From NCBI GenBank assembly GCA_002205965.3, contig NADL03000780.1:1-64000 (forward strand): a DNA stretch of 64,000 bases. The letters are read 5' to 3'. The notes beneath the pieces were generated by a model. It made no database searches and was not told the DNA's origin. It saw only the letters and a list, made by a program, of their open reading frames with translations. The stretch's first letter is position 1, and each line of letters starts with the position of its first letter. Shown one piece after another: positions 21,651 to 32,740 of this stretch. The DNA is from Kappaphycus alvarezii. Lineage: Eukaryota; Rhodophyta; Florideophyceae; Gigartinales; Solieriaceae. Position numbers and translations under genes: made by a program.

Positions 21651-21765
21651 TTTGACATCTTCCTGCCATTTCTTTACATTGTAAGCCTTTACCATCACGA
21701 CATCCCTCAGGGAACAGCTGACCATATTTTTCATGCATTAAAAACACCCTAAATTTCCCCCTTAG
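21648..21765 (+). other. RLE element 3' UTR
   Basis: It aligns with 51318-51430 after the truncated copy there, including GTAAGCCTTTACCATCACGA and CAGGGAACAGCTGACCATA, and ends near AAAACACCCTAAATTTCCCC. No poly(A) or simple-repeat tail is seen. A copy of the dispersed TTTTACTTTTGGAGGATATA motif follows immediately (21770-21805). Confidence 0.75.
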
Positions 21766-21924
21766 GAGAAAGGTTCCGATGTTTTACTTTTGGAGGATAT
21801 AATCGATCTATTGTCATTAATGTCGCACCCAAGCATTTTCCCCCTAGTTGTCATGGTTCGGCAGCACCTCTCCTGTGCTCCATCAGCCCAAGTCGGCCAC
21901 ACCAAGTAAGCAGAAGATCTTCGA

Positions 21925-21931
21925 TATATAA
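21925..21931 (+). promoter_or_regulatory. Candidate TATA box of the cysteine-rich protein gene
   Basis: TATATAA lies 141 bp upstream of the ATG at 22072, in a spacing compatible with a transcription start near 21955-21965. The segment between contains no upstream ATG in good context. A regulatory role is inferred from motif and position only. Confidence 0.5.
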
Positions 21932-22071
21932 GGGGAAATGCATCATCTGTGCTTCCTACTCGTTCCATTTTTCAGTGAATACTCAGGGCTGACAACGTCG
22001 ACGATATTGATCGCAACCCGAATCTCGATAGTTTTCTCATCGCTTAAGACGTTGAGCTGCTCTTCTTCGCC

Positions 22072-22734
22072 ATGAATTTCACTTCTCCCTGTGTCTATGT
22101 CGCTCTCGTGGCAGTGACACTACTCTCCTCGATCAGTTCGGCTGCGGGTGACTCCTGCTTTGTACCTCAGCCGAGACCACAGAGCACTTGCTGTGGTAAA
22201 TGTCATAATTATGGTTACTTAGTGAACGGAGTAACCGTTACTGCACATACCCTGTACAATCCAGGTGACCATAACAATCCCACGTGGTTGTTTTGTGAAA
22301 GCACTGGCTGTAATGGTTCATGCGGAAGGTGCTCTTGCCAGAAGCTTGGATTCTTTCAGAAGGAAGCAGTCCGAACCGACTTACGAGACGGGGTTTTGTT
22401 TTATGCGTTTCTCAAGGATGAGTTCACACCGAGGTTTTATCGTTGTGCGGGCTGCGGATCAGCAGATAAATCCGCAATCAATCCGGACGAAATCCCGAAA
22501 GGCCCCTGCCCTCCCAATGAGGGCGCTCTTTGTCTCGGGGAAGAATCACGTTGTAGGGAAGACAATGACTGTTGCGGGTCCGATGTCTGTAGTCGCCGGA
22601 GACTATTTATCTTTTTTGTTCGTCAAAGATGCAAAGCATGCGTACCAAGCGGCTCCAAATGCCGTTCCAGCAGTGATTGCTGTGGAAACATGGACTGCCC
22701 TTTCCGACTGTTCAGATCAAAAAGATGCAGATAA
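22072..22734 (+). CDS. Secreted cysteine-rich protein with two cystine-knot-like repeats
   Basis: 220 residues, intact, starting at an ATG that begins a clear signal peptide (hydrophobic core VYVALVAVTLLSSI, likely cleavage near SSAAG-D). The mature part is cysteine-rich. An N-terminal region (TCCGKCHNYGYLVNG to CNGSCGRCSCQK) is followed by a less cysteine-rich middle (KEAVRTDLRDGVLFYAFL, then RFYRCAGCGSADK). Two consecutive C-terminal repeats have the spacing C-x6-C-x5-CC-x4-C-x(9-13)-C: CLGEESRCREDNDCC and CVPSGSKCRSSSDCC. That is the inhibitor-cystine-knot pattern, shared by many unrelated secreted peptides (protease inhibitors, antimicrobials, toxins, signalling peptides), so function cannot be assigned. 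No intron is needed. A broken duplicate lies at 2173-2684. Confidence 0.85.
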   Translation: MNFTSPCVYVALVAVTLLSSISSAAGDSCFVPQPRPQSTCCGKCHNYGYLVNGVTVTAHTLYNPGDHNNPTWLFCESTGCNGSCGRCSCQKLGFFQKEAVRTDLRDGVLFYAFLKDEFTPRFYRCAGCGSADKSAINPDEIPKGPCPPNEGALCLGEESRCREDNDCCGSDVCSRRRLFIFFVRQRCKACVPSGSKCRSSSDCCGNMDCPFRLFRSKRCR

Positions 22735-23248
22735 GGTCAGCATATAGCGTTTCCATGAAACGCAAATGACTTTATAGTGTCACTGGATTTTTCTCTTTTA
22801 GGGAGTGAGAGTTCCGAACGCGAAACGTCTGATTTCATCCAAACAAGGCACTGCGAAGAATATCATGCGCAATAATGTGACATTTTAAGTGTTTCCAACA
22901 TTCCCCCCTTTTGAACATTGCTGCATACACAGCTTACTGGTAATTAGAACCCTTACTTGGTTGATGTCGGAAGCATTCCTTACGGAGACGAATGTATTGA
23001 CTCTCTATCATTTAGATTATCATGCAGTCAGATTTTATTGTCTCGTAAAATTGTATTATTGCATGAAATGCTGTCGAATTTCTGCCCATTACATATTTGC
23101 AACATTCATAAAATTTACCTTTGTTTTTCGTCCAGCTCGCCGGCACCTGTTATTATCCATAGCAAATCTCCTCTGGCTCTACTCTAGCCTGCCTTTTTGA
23201 GTCGATTGCGGTTGCCTGAAAAACTTTGGGATAAATCGAATCTACATT
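22735..23248 (+). repeat. 3' flank of the cysteine-rich gene, duplicated at 2685-3167
   Basis: The segment matches the downstream flank of the pseudogene with scattered single-base indels. Its end (TGCCTTTTTGAGTCGATTGCGG, then GGGATAAATCGAATC) also resembles 40130-40190, after an RLE fragment. The right boundary of the duplication may therefore coincide with a dispersed repeat. No gene is supported in it. Confidence 0.7.
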
Positions 23249-24175
23249 CTAAAAGTAAAATACGCAATCCTTTTCCCTTGCATTTGTTCCTTGACTTGCT
23301 TGTTCTCACCTAGAGGATTGCCCTTGCTCATCTTTTACGGCATATTGACTGGTCTTAAATTATTGTGTACTAATGCTAAGTTTCATGAGCTGCAATGACA
23401 TCATTCTTGTGAGCACGAAACATCTTGTAGAAGATACTGATCACAACATACATGCGATGAATCTTCACAATATTCACTGTATTGATGAATTCTTAGCGCT
23501 TCTTCCAGTGCATCATATCAGCTCGGTCTGGCCCCAAGACATGCAATGCAACTGCTTATACTCGACAGTCGCCATTACTTTGATATGTATCTGGCCCTTG
23601 CCTTCTTCGCCGGGCTTTGGCGTCGAGGAAAATTTATCCAATGCCTAATGATCTCCATTCCCTTTATATTGTTCTCCGACCGACTGACGCCTTTACCAGT
23701 TCGTCTGTTGCCACTTTCTTCTCTTTCTCTTAAATACATCACTATATCACTGCTATAGTGATCACATTAAGGAACCGATGACACCAAGAACGATCGTCTC
23801 ATATTATCATCATTCTCGATCCCCATACTTCAATTAGCACCTTCTACACCATCATGGATAAATTGCCGACGCACTAGTTCTTTAAAATTCTTTGTGGTTT
23901 ATCTATCAGTCTATTAATCGCAGTCACCAACTCAATATGTACAGAACTTTCGGCCCATAACCCGAGTGGTAAAGATGAAGGCTTTTCGGATAGTGTGGAA
24001 GGATCAAAAACATTACATAAATGGGCCACAGGGATCAGAAACTGTTTTTTGTAACTGTGGGACAAAGAATCAAATTTGATATGTCTCCGATGCTTTTAGA
24101 AGTTTCCAACCTCCTCAATTAATCCTTGCCTAATTATGCAGCTGCTTATTAACCGAAAGCACTTTACCAGAGAAA
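23249..24175. other. Non-coding stretch
   Basis: Open frames such as 23373-23648 (91 codons) lack any recognisable motif. No RNA gene or repeat was identified. Confidence 0.4.
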
Positions 24176-24179
24176 CTAT

Positions 24180-24445
24180 TGCGAAGTAAAAATAACTGGA
24201 AAAAAACGATGCTAATGGTTAAGGATAAATCTCTAGAGTATGATACTCTCCTAGCTAGTTATCGAAAGACCGAAGTTTTGCAAGCGAAAAGAGAACTCTC
24301 AAAGTACGGGTTTGGGAATGAGAAGAGATGGATAAGCACGGAAAAAGGGGTACATGGAAGTATGAAAGGGGCAGAGCCTACCATCTACGCTCAGGGGCTG
24401 GCGATAAAGAAATGTTTCCCTTGGCGAAAGTTGAATTTTAGCCTC
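24180..24445 (-). repeat. Diverged family A LTR fragment
   Basis: On the minus strand it carries the same order as other copies: a CAACTTTCGCC..GGGAAACATTTCTT block, then GCTCTGCCCCTTTCATAC, then the CTTGCAAAACTTCGGTCTTTC region. Both ends are eroded. Confidence 0.5.
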
Positions 24446-27400
24446 TAGATTTCTTGGTTCTGCATTTGAGGGTTTCCCGCAACTTCTTTTGTAATCTTTG
24501 TTGTGTGTGACTCAGTTTGATGATAGTTCTTCTTGGGTATCGTTTTCTCTAGGTGTCCTTATCATTTCATCTGTACATTATATTATATACTGCATCGAAC
24601 ACCAGAAATTTGCAGCATCTGCGCATTGTTTATGGCATCTCTGCACCCCAACATTACAGTGCTCATCATTCCTCTAAAAACAGAAAATAAATTGAAATCA
24701 CAGGTTCAAAACAGCAAGCGTATCATTTCACAATGATATATACAGAACTATTCATTATTTAACGAGATTCAGACTTTTAAAGTCGTACCATACAGAATAT
24801 TTGAGGACATATTCAACATAACAACGATGGTGAGGGGAGAAGAAAACCATTCCTACCTATAGAATATTGTAAATCGATTCGGAAAATATTAATAATATTT
24901 GTGTTTTTGCAAATGAATAGAACTACACAGCGCCGCATTTGAGAGTTGCAACTTGAGTATTTCAATATTTATTTGATTCGTCCTGTTTCGTGTTTTGGGG
25001 TGGACTTGGCCTTCAAGTGGCTTGGAAACCTTAGAAGACTATCTCATATCTTGGACGCATAGGATAAAGTGATATCATATATCATTTCGGTAAGGATGTG
25101 ATCTATTTATATTTTTAAATGTTTATATTACTGTTTCTGATTTTAGCTGGAGAAGATATTTGTAAATGGTGGTTAAGTGCCACATATAATGACTTGTTTC
25201 ACTTCTAAGTCGGAGAGCTAGGAGGTCTAGTATGTGAAACGTGTTTTCTCATCAGAAAAAGTCGCTGAATGCCCAAAAATCAGTGTAGTATTTCTTTTAT
25301 TTACTGACAGTAAGGCAAAAGTAGGTGCTCTAACATGTTAAGAACTTTGCTACGTTGAAACCTATTGCCGGAGCCCTTCAGTAGTTTCTTTACTAAATCT
25401 TATTACACTAACAGTAGTCGGCAAAAAACAAATGAAGTGTTATATTTCTTGAAAAAATTTGTTACGCAAGAGCGAAAAGGTCTTTTCGAGGTCATTGTTT
25501 ATTCCCTTCGTCATTTAAAATGAATACGTTCCAGGACGCCACACGGACTTTCAACCCCAAATAAAGTCAATAAATATCTTTGTTACGTCAGAGCCAGAGG
25601 AGTGCGCTATACGTCTTTTATGTATTTTCATTCGCTACTGAATCGTTACCTGCACACATTTACTAGGAATAATAATACATGATGTTCCATTGCCACCTCA
25701 GAAAAACAACTTTGCTTTATTTATTTTATAATTTCGAGAAGAGCTACAGTATGGTCTCAAAACGCTCCAAACTTCACCTTCGACGTATGAGAACAGTCCA
25801 TAGAAGTGCTGGGGCGTATGAAATAGGGAAAGCCTTCCCAAGTTTTTCCTCATTTACATGCTGTCTCACAGCAATTAACGACAAAGAAACCCTTTTAAAT
25901 TAAAGAAGACCGAATTTTTGGAACCGGAAAATTAGATTCTCGTCAACTTATTACTCTTGAAAGCCAAGCATCACAACATTAATATCCCATCACACTAAAA
26001 AAGTGCAAAAATTGATAAACGTCTCGTTCATCAACAAGTTGGAAAGACTTATCCACAAAGAAATGTTTTAAGTCAAAAAACATTCCTGAATTCCTTGCAA
26101 CTCGACATATTACTTCCATTACTTCTAAATTCTCCACAGTGCGATTTCTTCCATTCCTGTAGTCGTTTTTTTATACTTACATCAATTTACGTTGTATATT
26201 AGCTTCTTCATGACTCTATTAGTTTTTTGAAAAATAAAGCTTGTACGCATTGGAAAAATATTTTCTTAACCAATTTCTCGATTTCTGTTTTAGTGTCAGT
26301 TATAATTCCTTCGAAATATTATTCAATGCTACCAGTAAATGCTTTCGTATCCACTATCGCAGCAATATACTCCGAATTTGAGCTTCAACTGACAATTATC
26401 TTTCAAGCGATACTAATTAAAGATTGATTTCTTGGTCAAGCGCCTCCCGTTCATGCCAGCTGTGCAATAGCAGTACCTAGAATTAAATTATCACTGTATT
26501 TTAACAATACATTAGGTCTTCTGCTTAAAAAATTCCCTTTTGTTTCCTTATTAACGCTCTTTTGATTCATTTGCTCCATTGCGGACGAAGTGTCCTCAGA
26601 CATTCAGGTCGAAAGCCCCTTCGATTCAGCAAGTTCACAAAAATAAAAGCTAGTTCCAAAAAAGATACAATTGGTCTGTCCATGATATTGCACCTCATTT
26701 GAAGGTTATTCATTGAAGTTTCGATAAGCGAAGCGGGAAAAGTGCGTCAAAACCAATCAAAAAAAGTATACTGCAGGCATAAATTGAAACAAGTTGCAAA
26801 ATTAGTTGTTTAAACCACTTATAAATCAATAGAGAAACTTTACTGGTGGATTAAACCACAAAAGCTCCACAGTATAACGAATGTTATTTGCTTATTGATC
26901 AATAGTAAAATGTTCGAAAAGAAGTATTTCGAGGCTCAGATTCGAGAAAAAGCTCCAAAACAGAGGTATCTTTATTAGAAAAAGGTAATTTTAAAGTTAT
27001 TCCAAAATAAATGAAAGTACTGTACCGGATCATCAGCCATGGTTTGGAGATTTTCCGAATATTTAGAGCAGAAAGAACAAAAAATCACAATCTGATTAAT
27101 GCAGCTAGCATTTTCTTAACTCAAAGAGTTATTCTGGTAACAACTATGAGACAGACAAAGGATTAACATCGTTTATAGGCCTGATATCTAAGAACAAGGT
27201 TTTTCCAGACTGTCCTGGTATTTGCACGGAGAATATGACTGATTCTAGTAGAAAATACTGCCACGGCAAGCAAAATGAGCGTAAATGTTTTAAAAGCAAG
27301 CCTAGCGGTGATGTGAGCGAGATCTCTGCTCATTTTTTTTGAATCTTAATGTATCCCCAATTTATTTCCTTCCAGGGCTTGAGCTTTTCTGTTGTATAGT

Positions 27401-30400
27401 GCTAATTGTGCTATTTGGTGATCCGGTTCCTCAGACAACTTTTTTACAACAGTAACTATTGATGAGCACAGCAAGCCAAATCCTAGTCGTAGATTGATCA
27501 AACCATAATAGCAACACACTTATTGTAATTTCGTATACAGAACTGGGAAAGGAAACAGTCACTTAGAAAAGATCTTGTGTCTACAGGAAAAGAGTTCATA
27601 GGCGTAATTCCAGCCATTTTGATGACAACAGATTCTTTTTAGGCCATACCACATGAAAGAGTGTAAAAAAGAATTCAGTCCCAGCTTTTATTGGAAGTCA
27701 CTAATTGGAATGCTTGAAGTGTTAATTTACAGTTTTCAAAGCAGCATCTCAAGAAAACTCGAAGAAACTCTCATTTTATATGATTCTTTAAAAACTGCAG
27801 GACCTAAACGCCTTCCAGCCCACAAAGGGGTGCGGCCTCTCCCCTTTCGCCTAGATTTTGTATATGAAACCAAGAGATGAGGGCCAGGTGTCCATTGACG
27901 AGTGAATTTAAGCAATAGTCTCTAAAGCGAAGAATAACTGTATTTATACACAAGTCAGGCAGACATTCTATGATTTAGTTAAGATAATACGGAATTTTCA
28001 GAATAGGTTCTAATAAATCTACCCATTCAAGGCTTGGACGACAATGTTCAATATAAATATTCCTATTCTGCAGTTGAAGGTAATATTAGGGCCTACTCAG
28101 TGCAGCAGGGAGTCTTCGTAAACCACAGCGAGCCAGATCTATTTAGAAACATATCTGAGTACGAATACCTGTCTTTCGAGCTGAGTGGTAAAAAGACCAC
28201 TTTTTTTGTCTAAACTTCGCTTGAAAGTCTCTTTTATGTTTCAAATTGATTTACGAACGATTACGACAGCCAATGTCAAGTACTCGTGAGCAAAAAAAGC
28301 TTTAAGTCGGCAACACAATAGTCTCATATATTAAGTCCTTTTACATATTTTATTTCATGCCTAGCCGTGGATAAGTAGCTTCACAAATAACTTTCTACAC
28401 GGCCTGTGGCTTATTATGTCTTGACTAATCTATACTCGCCAAATTAAGTGATAAAAAGGCCGAACAACTCAAAAACTGATTTCTTAACATCCGCAAAGTC
28501 TACAGTTAAAGATACAAAATGAAATCAAATAAGAAGTCATAACTAGACTTAGATAGACAACTTCGAGCTCAACGCAAACAGTGGGAGAAAAATCAAGCGC
28601 TTATTGTGCTACTTTTTTGCAGAGATCCAGTCATGTATACTTAATCATACCAGGAAGGAAGACCAGGATTGTTTCAAAGGAAAATATATGTTGCAATCTG
28701 ATTTTTTGCATTTTGGTTTTTGCCATGAATCCTGCTCAAATTAAGGGGTTTAATTACATTAATGCACCCAAAATAATTGTGTCGATATGCCGCTTTATTC
28801 ATTGGTGTGTTTGGCTGAAACGTGTGATACCTGAATTTCACTGAAGTGTGACATTTCTAATTAAGTGCTTTCGATTCCCTCTAAAAGATTGAAATTCTAA
28901 TCGTGTAGTCTGTTTATTTTACTCAAAGCAGTAAAAGGTAGTATTTATTTGCATATATGCGTTCAAAACCCACTTGTAGAAAGCTATGAAGCAAGCAAGT
29001 CCGTAGAATCTACACGAATGAACATGTAAACAACAACATAACTAACTTGTATTCTTTGGAAGTAGATTTCATGACTATCGGTTGAAATAAACTTCCTATG
29101 AACATTAGTTCTTCTCAATCCTGAAGAAGTTGTATAGACTAGAAGTTTTTTTAAGATAGCCTTTCGCGGTATAAAATTGGCGATCATGACAATGTGCCTT
29201 TTTTCTCTGAGACTCTGTCCTCTTGGCCTAGACGAAGACTAAATATCGTTGCAAACATAAAAAGGTGAGATATATTTGTTTTCCAGTTCTAATATAGCAT
29301 CGGCCACGTACCTGGGATGAACACGTATGGATTGAAATATAGGTACTATGAACGATCGTTTACCACATAAATGATCTCAGTTCCCACATATATTCTAGCT
29401 TCTTCTAAATTGTTAACCGAGGTTCGAATCCAGCAGATTTTATCGCTTGGCCTAGCATTGATGCTTCCCATTAATCATGGAGAAAGCATAGGGCTCCTGT
29501 TTCTACTATCCCACAAAGAATGATAAAGTCAAAAAAGGAAGTATTTTCCCTGTTTGAGGTAACTATGTACTCTAAATAAAAATTATAATATCTTGCAGGC
29601 GAATATCATCAAGTTAAGGATAGTACTAAAAGAATCTTAAGAGATTGATTTGTATTTAATTGAATTCTTTGGAATATAATCGACATCTTCAGAAATTGTC
29701 TGTACTTTATAGTAGCCGGAGCTGTTGGCTCTGTATATATACCACTTGGTTCTAGCCTTCAAATTTAAGGGAAAAATGAGGTTGCTCACTTTGACCAACT
29801 TTCGTATGTTGACATTGTTACATATTTAAACCATGTTTTCATCGGTGTAGAAAACTTAATTGGCGTCCTATAAATTTGAACAGGAGTAAATGAGACCAGA
29901 AAAGCTGCAGCAAATTCGATCATCACGTTGACAGCTACCAGTGAGGTATGTAAATGATTATTATCGCCCCAAAAGCCAAAATGTTCATACAAATTGTTTC
30001 TCTAACTACGATTTTAATTATCGAGTTTTTGTAATGTTTGAGCTCGGATAAGCTTTACAATACAGAGAAATTGCAACCACAGGCAGTTTTCGCCACGATT
30101 TAGTTGAAACAGTTCTGAAGAATCTAGATTTTAAATTTGAACTTGGAACTCTTGTACTGGTATTCTATGGGCTTCGTTTGAAGTTTTTTACGTATTTTGT
30201 AATATCTTCTCAATAACTACATAAATAAGAAATAAATTGTTTTATGCCTCCGAAAATAGTTTGATCTAACTCTGCTTGGCTGGAGGAAGTACAAAATCTA
30301 GTAAATTATGAACACTAGATTATTTATTTAAGACTATTGACGTTTTATTCAGTTTAGCTGAAAAATAGGATCATAGAATCACTGCTTTTAAAACTGGGAG

Positions 30401-31145
30401 ACTTTTCAGAATATTAAAACACAAAAGAAATTTATGAAATAATTTTCGAGAGAGAAATGTCCAGAGTCTTGAAAGCTTACAGATAATATTGATCAGATTG
30501 ATCAAGTACAGTATCTAATGAGGTCGCTCAGAAAGAATTGACTGAACACCTAGACTACTTTCTTTGCGTTTCAAACTATAGTTCTTACAAAAATCGCTAG
30601 ATCATACACAAACTATACCATGAATTCTCCATGATTTATTATGAACAGAGGAGTACCCGAGCTAGCGCACTTACAATATTTGTGAGGAATCCATGAAATT
30701 CTTCCCTAGAGAAAATTCCGTGCCTTGAGAAGCTCTTCAAGTTAACAACTGTTATTGAAATACTATTGATTGCCATGAATAGGTCCGTAGAAAAAGAAAG
30801 GATCACAACACAGAGTTCGGTAGCAAATATGTTTTGCGGAATCGAACTATTGTCCCCGATCAATTTGTGACAACAAGGAAGCAAGTGAATGTATGAAAAA
30901 GTTCGAGACATCAATTGGCCTTAATCAATTTTCCTGCGGCGGATATATAAACGTCCAGCTAATAAATGGAGACTCAGTCGATAAAGACACGATGAGTCTT
31001 GATTTTTAGTGGACTAGAATAGCAAGGAAAGGAAACGGGATGAGGACAGTGAAGGCATTTTTTATTTATATCACGTACTGTCGGCAGAAAAACTAGAATC
31101 GGAGGGCTTCAGTAAGAATTGTATCGGGATGGTTAGAGTGGTGCT
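24446..31145. other. Long AT-rich gene-poor region
   Basis: About 6.7 kb with no ORF above 91 codons and no recognisable transposon domain, RNA gene or repeat shared with the rest of the window. Short frames (25679-25903, 26227-26427, 27653-27880, 28581-28844, 30639-30914 minus) show no family resemblance. A TTAAACCAC motif near 26812-26850 resembles the arm of the hairpin MITE. The stretch is either intergenic DNA, very long introns or very old repeats. Confidence 0.5.
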
Positions 31146-31149
31146 TACT

Positions 31150-31335
31150 CAAGGCACACTGCTGCGGCCGTCATGTCCAACGCGGCATGCATGCTCGCCA
31201 ACATTGAGCTGGCCCTGTAAACAAGGTCATTTACTGTTGTGTTACCCATCAGCGACGACTTATCCCGCGTAACGTATTAGCCTCGTGGATATAACCGACC
31301 ACACCTTCCATGCATTAAAATAACCTGGATATTCC
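31150..31335 (+). mobile_element. RLE non-LTR element, 5'-truncated 3' end
   Basis: The last codons (AAVMSNAACMLANIEL, near 31160-31215) match the end of the RLE ORF (AAVMSKPACLLAGL). The 3' UTR follows, with ACCGACCACACCTTCCATGCATTAAAATAACC matching the conserved tail ACCATATTTTTCATGCATTAAAAACACC. Truncation from the 5' side is the usual result of incomplete target-primed reverse transcription. Confidence 0.75.
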
Positions 31336-31515
31336 ACCCTTCATCATAAGTGAGCCATATTGAATTTATTTTCGATGTAGTTTGAGGCGTTTTTTTGTTT
31401 GTAACTCCTATGAAAATTTGGACAGAATGAAATCTGCACGCCACTTGCATAGAAATGCTATACACAGAAATATTGTTTATACAGCACGAGCATATCGACC
31501 ATTTGCTGTCACTTA

Positions 31516-32740
31516 TGATAGGGTCAAATCGTCGAAAGAAGAGATACTCAGAACCAACTACCCCAAGAAGGAGGTGTTTCAAGCGACAAAAGTGGTACCG
31601 TGGTGTAATTGAACGAATAAAAAGGAGTGCATATGGAAGAAAGTTGAAAGGGCTACAAGCAAGTATGGAAGGGGCAGAGTCTACCACTCATCTTCTGCGA
31701 CAAGCGTAGGAAATATATTTCTTGGGTCTGAAGTTGACTATCAACTCCCTACTACTCGGAGCTTGACTTGAAGTTGTCTGACAACTCCCTTGCTTGACCT
31801 AACCATGAAAAAGCAGTTTATTCAGCCTATATAGACTTTTGGATACAACTAAAGTGCGATCAGAACTTGAAGGTACCAGGAAATGCATAAAAACAATTTG
31901 CGTGAGCAATATATTCAAAGCAAAAGATACGCAAGAAACTAACAATCAATGAGGTCCTCTTATTTCCCGTTCTCTAAATCTGATCCAAAAGACTCCTCTA
32001 AAATATCCATGCTGTCCAAGCAGCCCCCAAAAATTATCTGCAAACGACTCATAACTATCTTTTTCCTCTTGGGAGATATCTAAACTACTAAAGATTCCTC
32101 CATCCGGTTCCATAGTCGGTACCACTTGTTCCATATATACCACCATTCCAACACTTCCCATGCCTCCCTGTCCCTCATCCTCTTCTTACTCGTCCTCGTC
32201 CTCGTCCTCGTCCTCGTCACCCTCCTCATGATCCTCCTCGTCCTCCTCGGGATCCTCTTCATGATCCTCATCTTCCTTAACCTCGTAGACCAACTCCGGG
32301 GCTGCCCACTCCTCGAAGGTCTCCCCAGCTTCCCCCTCGACCTTCCACTCCTGCCCCTCAGGGACCTCCTCGGACTCATCCTCGACGAAGAGTTTGCGGA
32401 CGAACGCGATTCTCTTCTTCTTAGTCTGGCGTCTCAGGTAGTCGTCTGCGTCTGTCGGGCCATACGCAGCGAGTGCAAGGCCATTTAGGGTGAGAGAGGG
32501 GCGGTTTTTGGTGATTGCAGCAGAGGGGCGAAGGTTGTTTATTTTGGTAGACTTTGGAGAATAAGAGGCAATAGAGGGTGTTTTGGGTGTATAGGGGAGA
32601 GGGGTAATGACCAAAATGATCGCAGACGTTTGGAACTTGGAATAAAGAAGTTTAAATAGGCTCCCGGGCAGGTTCTATAGATTAGGAATAGGTAAAATAA
32701 ATCTGCAAGGGATTTTGTTGGAGCAAATTTGCGCCCTTTT
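31516..32740 (-). mobile_element. Family A, long copy 2
   Basis: The minus-strand 3' end reads GACCCTATCA at 31525-31516, matching the CCTATCA end of the insert at 19281-20007. Moving right, it has the AAGTTG stem-loop region (31730-31800), a TATA-like CCTATATAGAC near 31826, the conserved EPDGGIFSSLDIS peptide (32110-32070) and the acidic ORF (32614-32186). The right end is diverged near 32725-32745 (GCAAATTTGCGCCC..ATCA) and is less certain. No clean target duplication was found. Confidence 0.7.
31946..32614 (-). CDS. Acidic ORF of family A (possible element-encoded protein)
   Basis: This minus-strand frame of 142 codons starts MVITPLPYTPKTPS. It contains a basic patch (LRRQTKKKRIAFVRKLFVED) and ends in a long Glu/Asp-rich tail of GAG/GAC repeats, stopping at 32186. 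A second frame (32161-31946) continues with QVVPTMEPDGGIFSSLDISQ and FADNFWGLLGQHGYF. That peptide is recognisable in the two other long copies (12430-12560; 37200-37060 minus), so it was probably part of the same protein, now frame-shifted. It has no zinc knuckle, RT or integrase motifs, so it is not recognised. Gag-like or accessory are both possible. Confidence 0.4.

Larger units (their letters stand above)
17353..21765 (+). mobile_element. RLE-type non-LTR retrotransposon, nearly full length, interrupted
   Basis: This is a single-ORF-type non-LTR retrotransposon with N-terminal zinc fingers, a central reverse transcriptase and a C-terminal zinc knuckle plus restriction-like endonuclease, as in the R2/R4/NeSL/HERO-like clades. 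It is disabled by an in-frame TAA at 18586, a one-base frameshift near 18690 and a 727-bp family A insertion at 19281-20007. The 3' UTR (21648-21765) ends with a stretch (ACCATATTTTTCATGCATTAAAAACACCC) that recurs after the 5'-truncated copy at 51133 and, in related form, at 31280-31335 and 60320-60370. It is the best template in the window for dating the family. Confidence 0.85.

Noticed and set aside
22072..22734. Calling the cysteine-rich protein a toxin
   Set aside because: The cystine-knot spacing is shared by many non-toxic secreted proteins, and nothing else in the sequence supports a toxin role.
29400..29435. GGTTCGAATCC T-loop-like sequence suggesting a tRNA
   Set aside because: The flanking five-base stems do not pair and no anticodon arm is found upstream or downstream.
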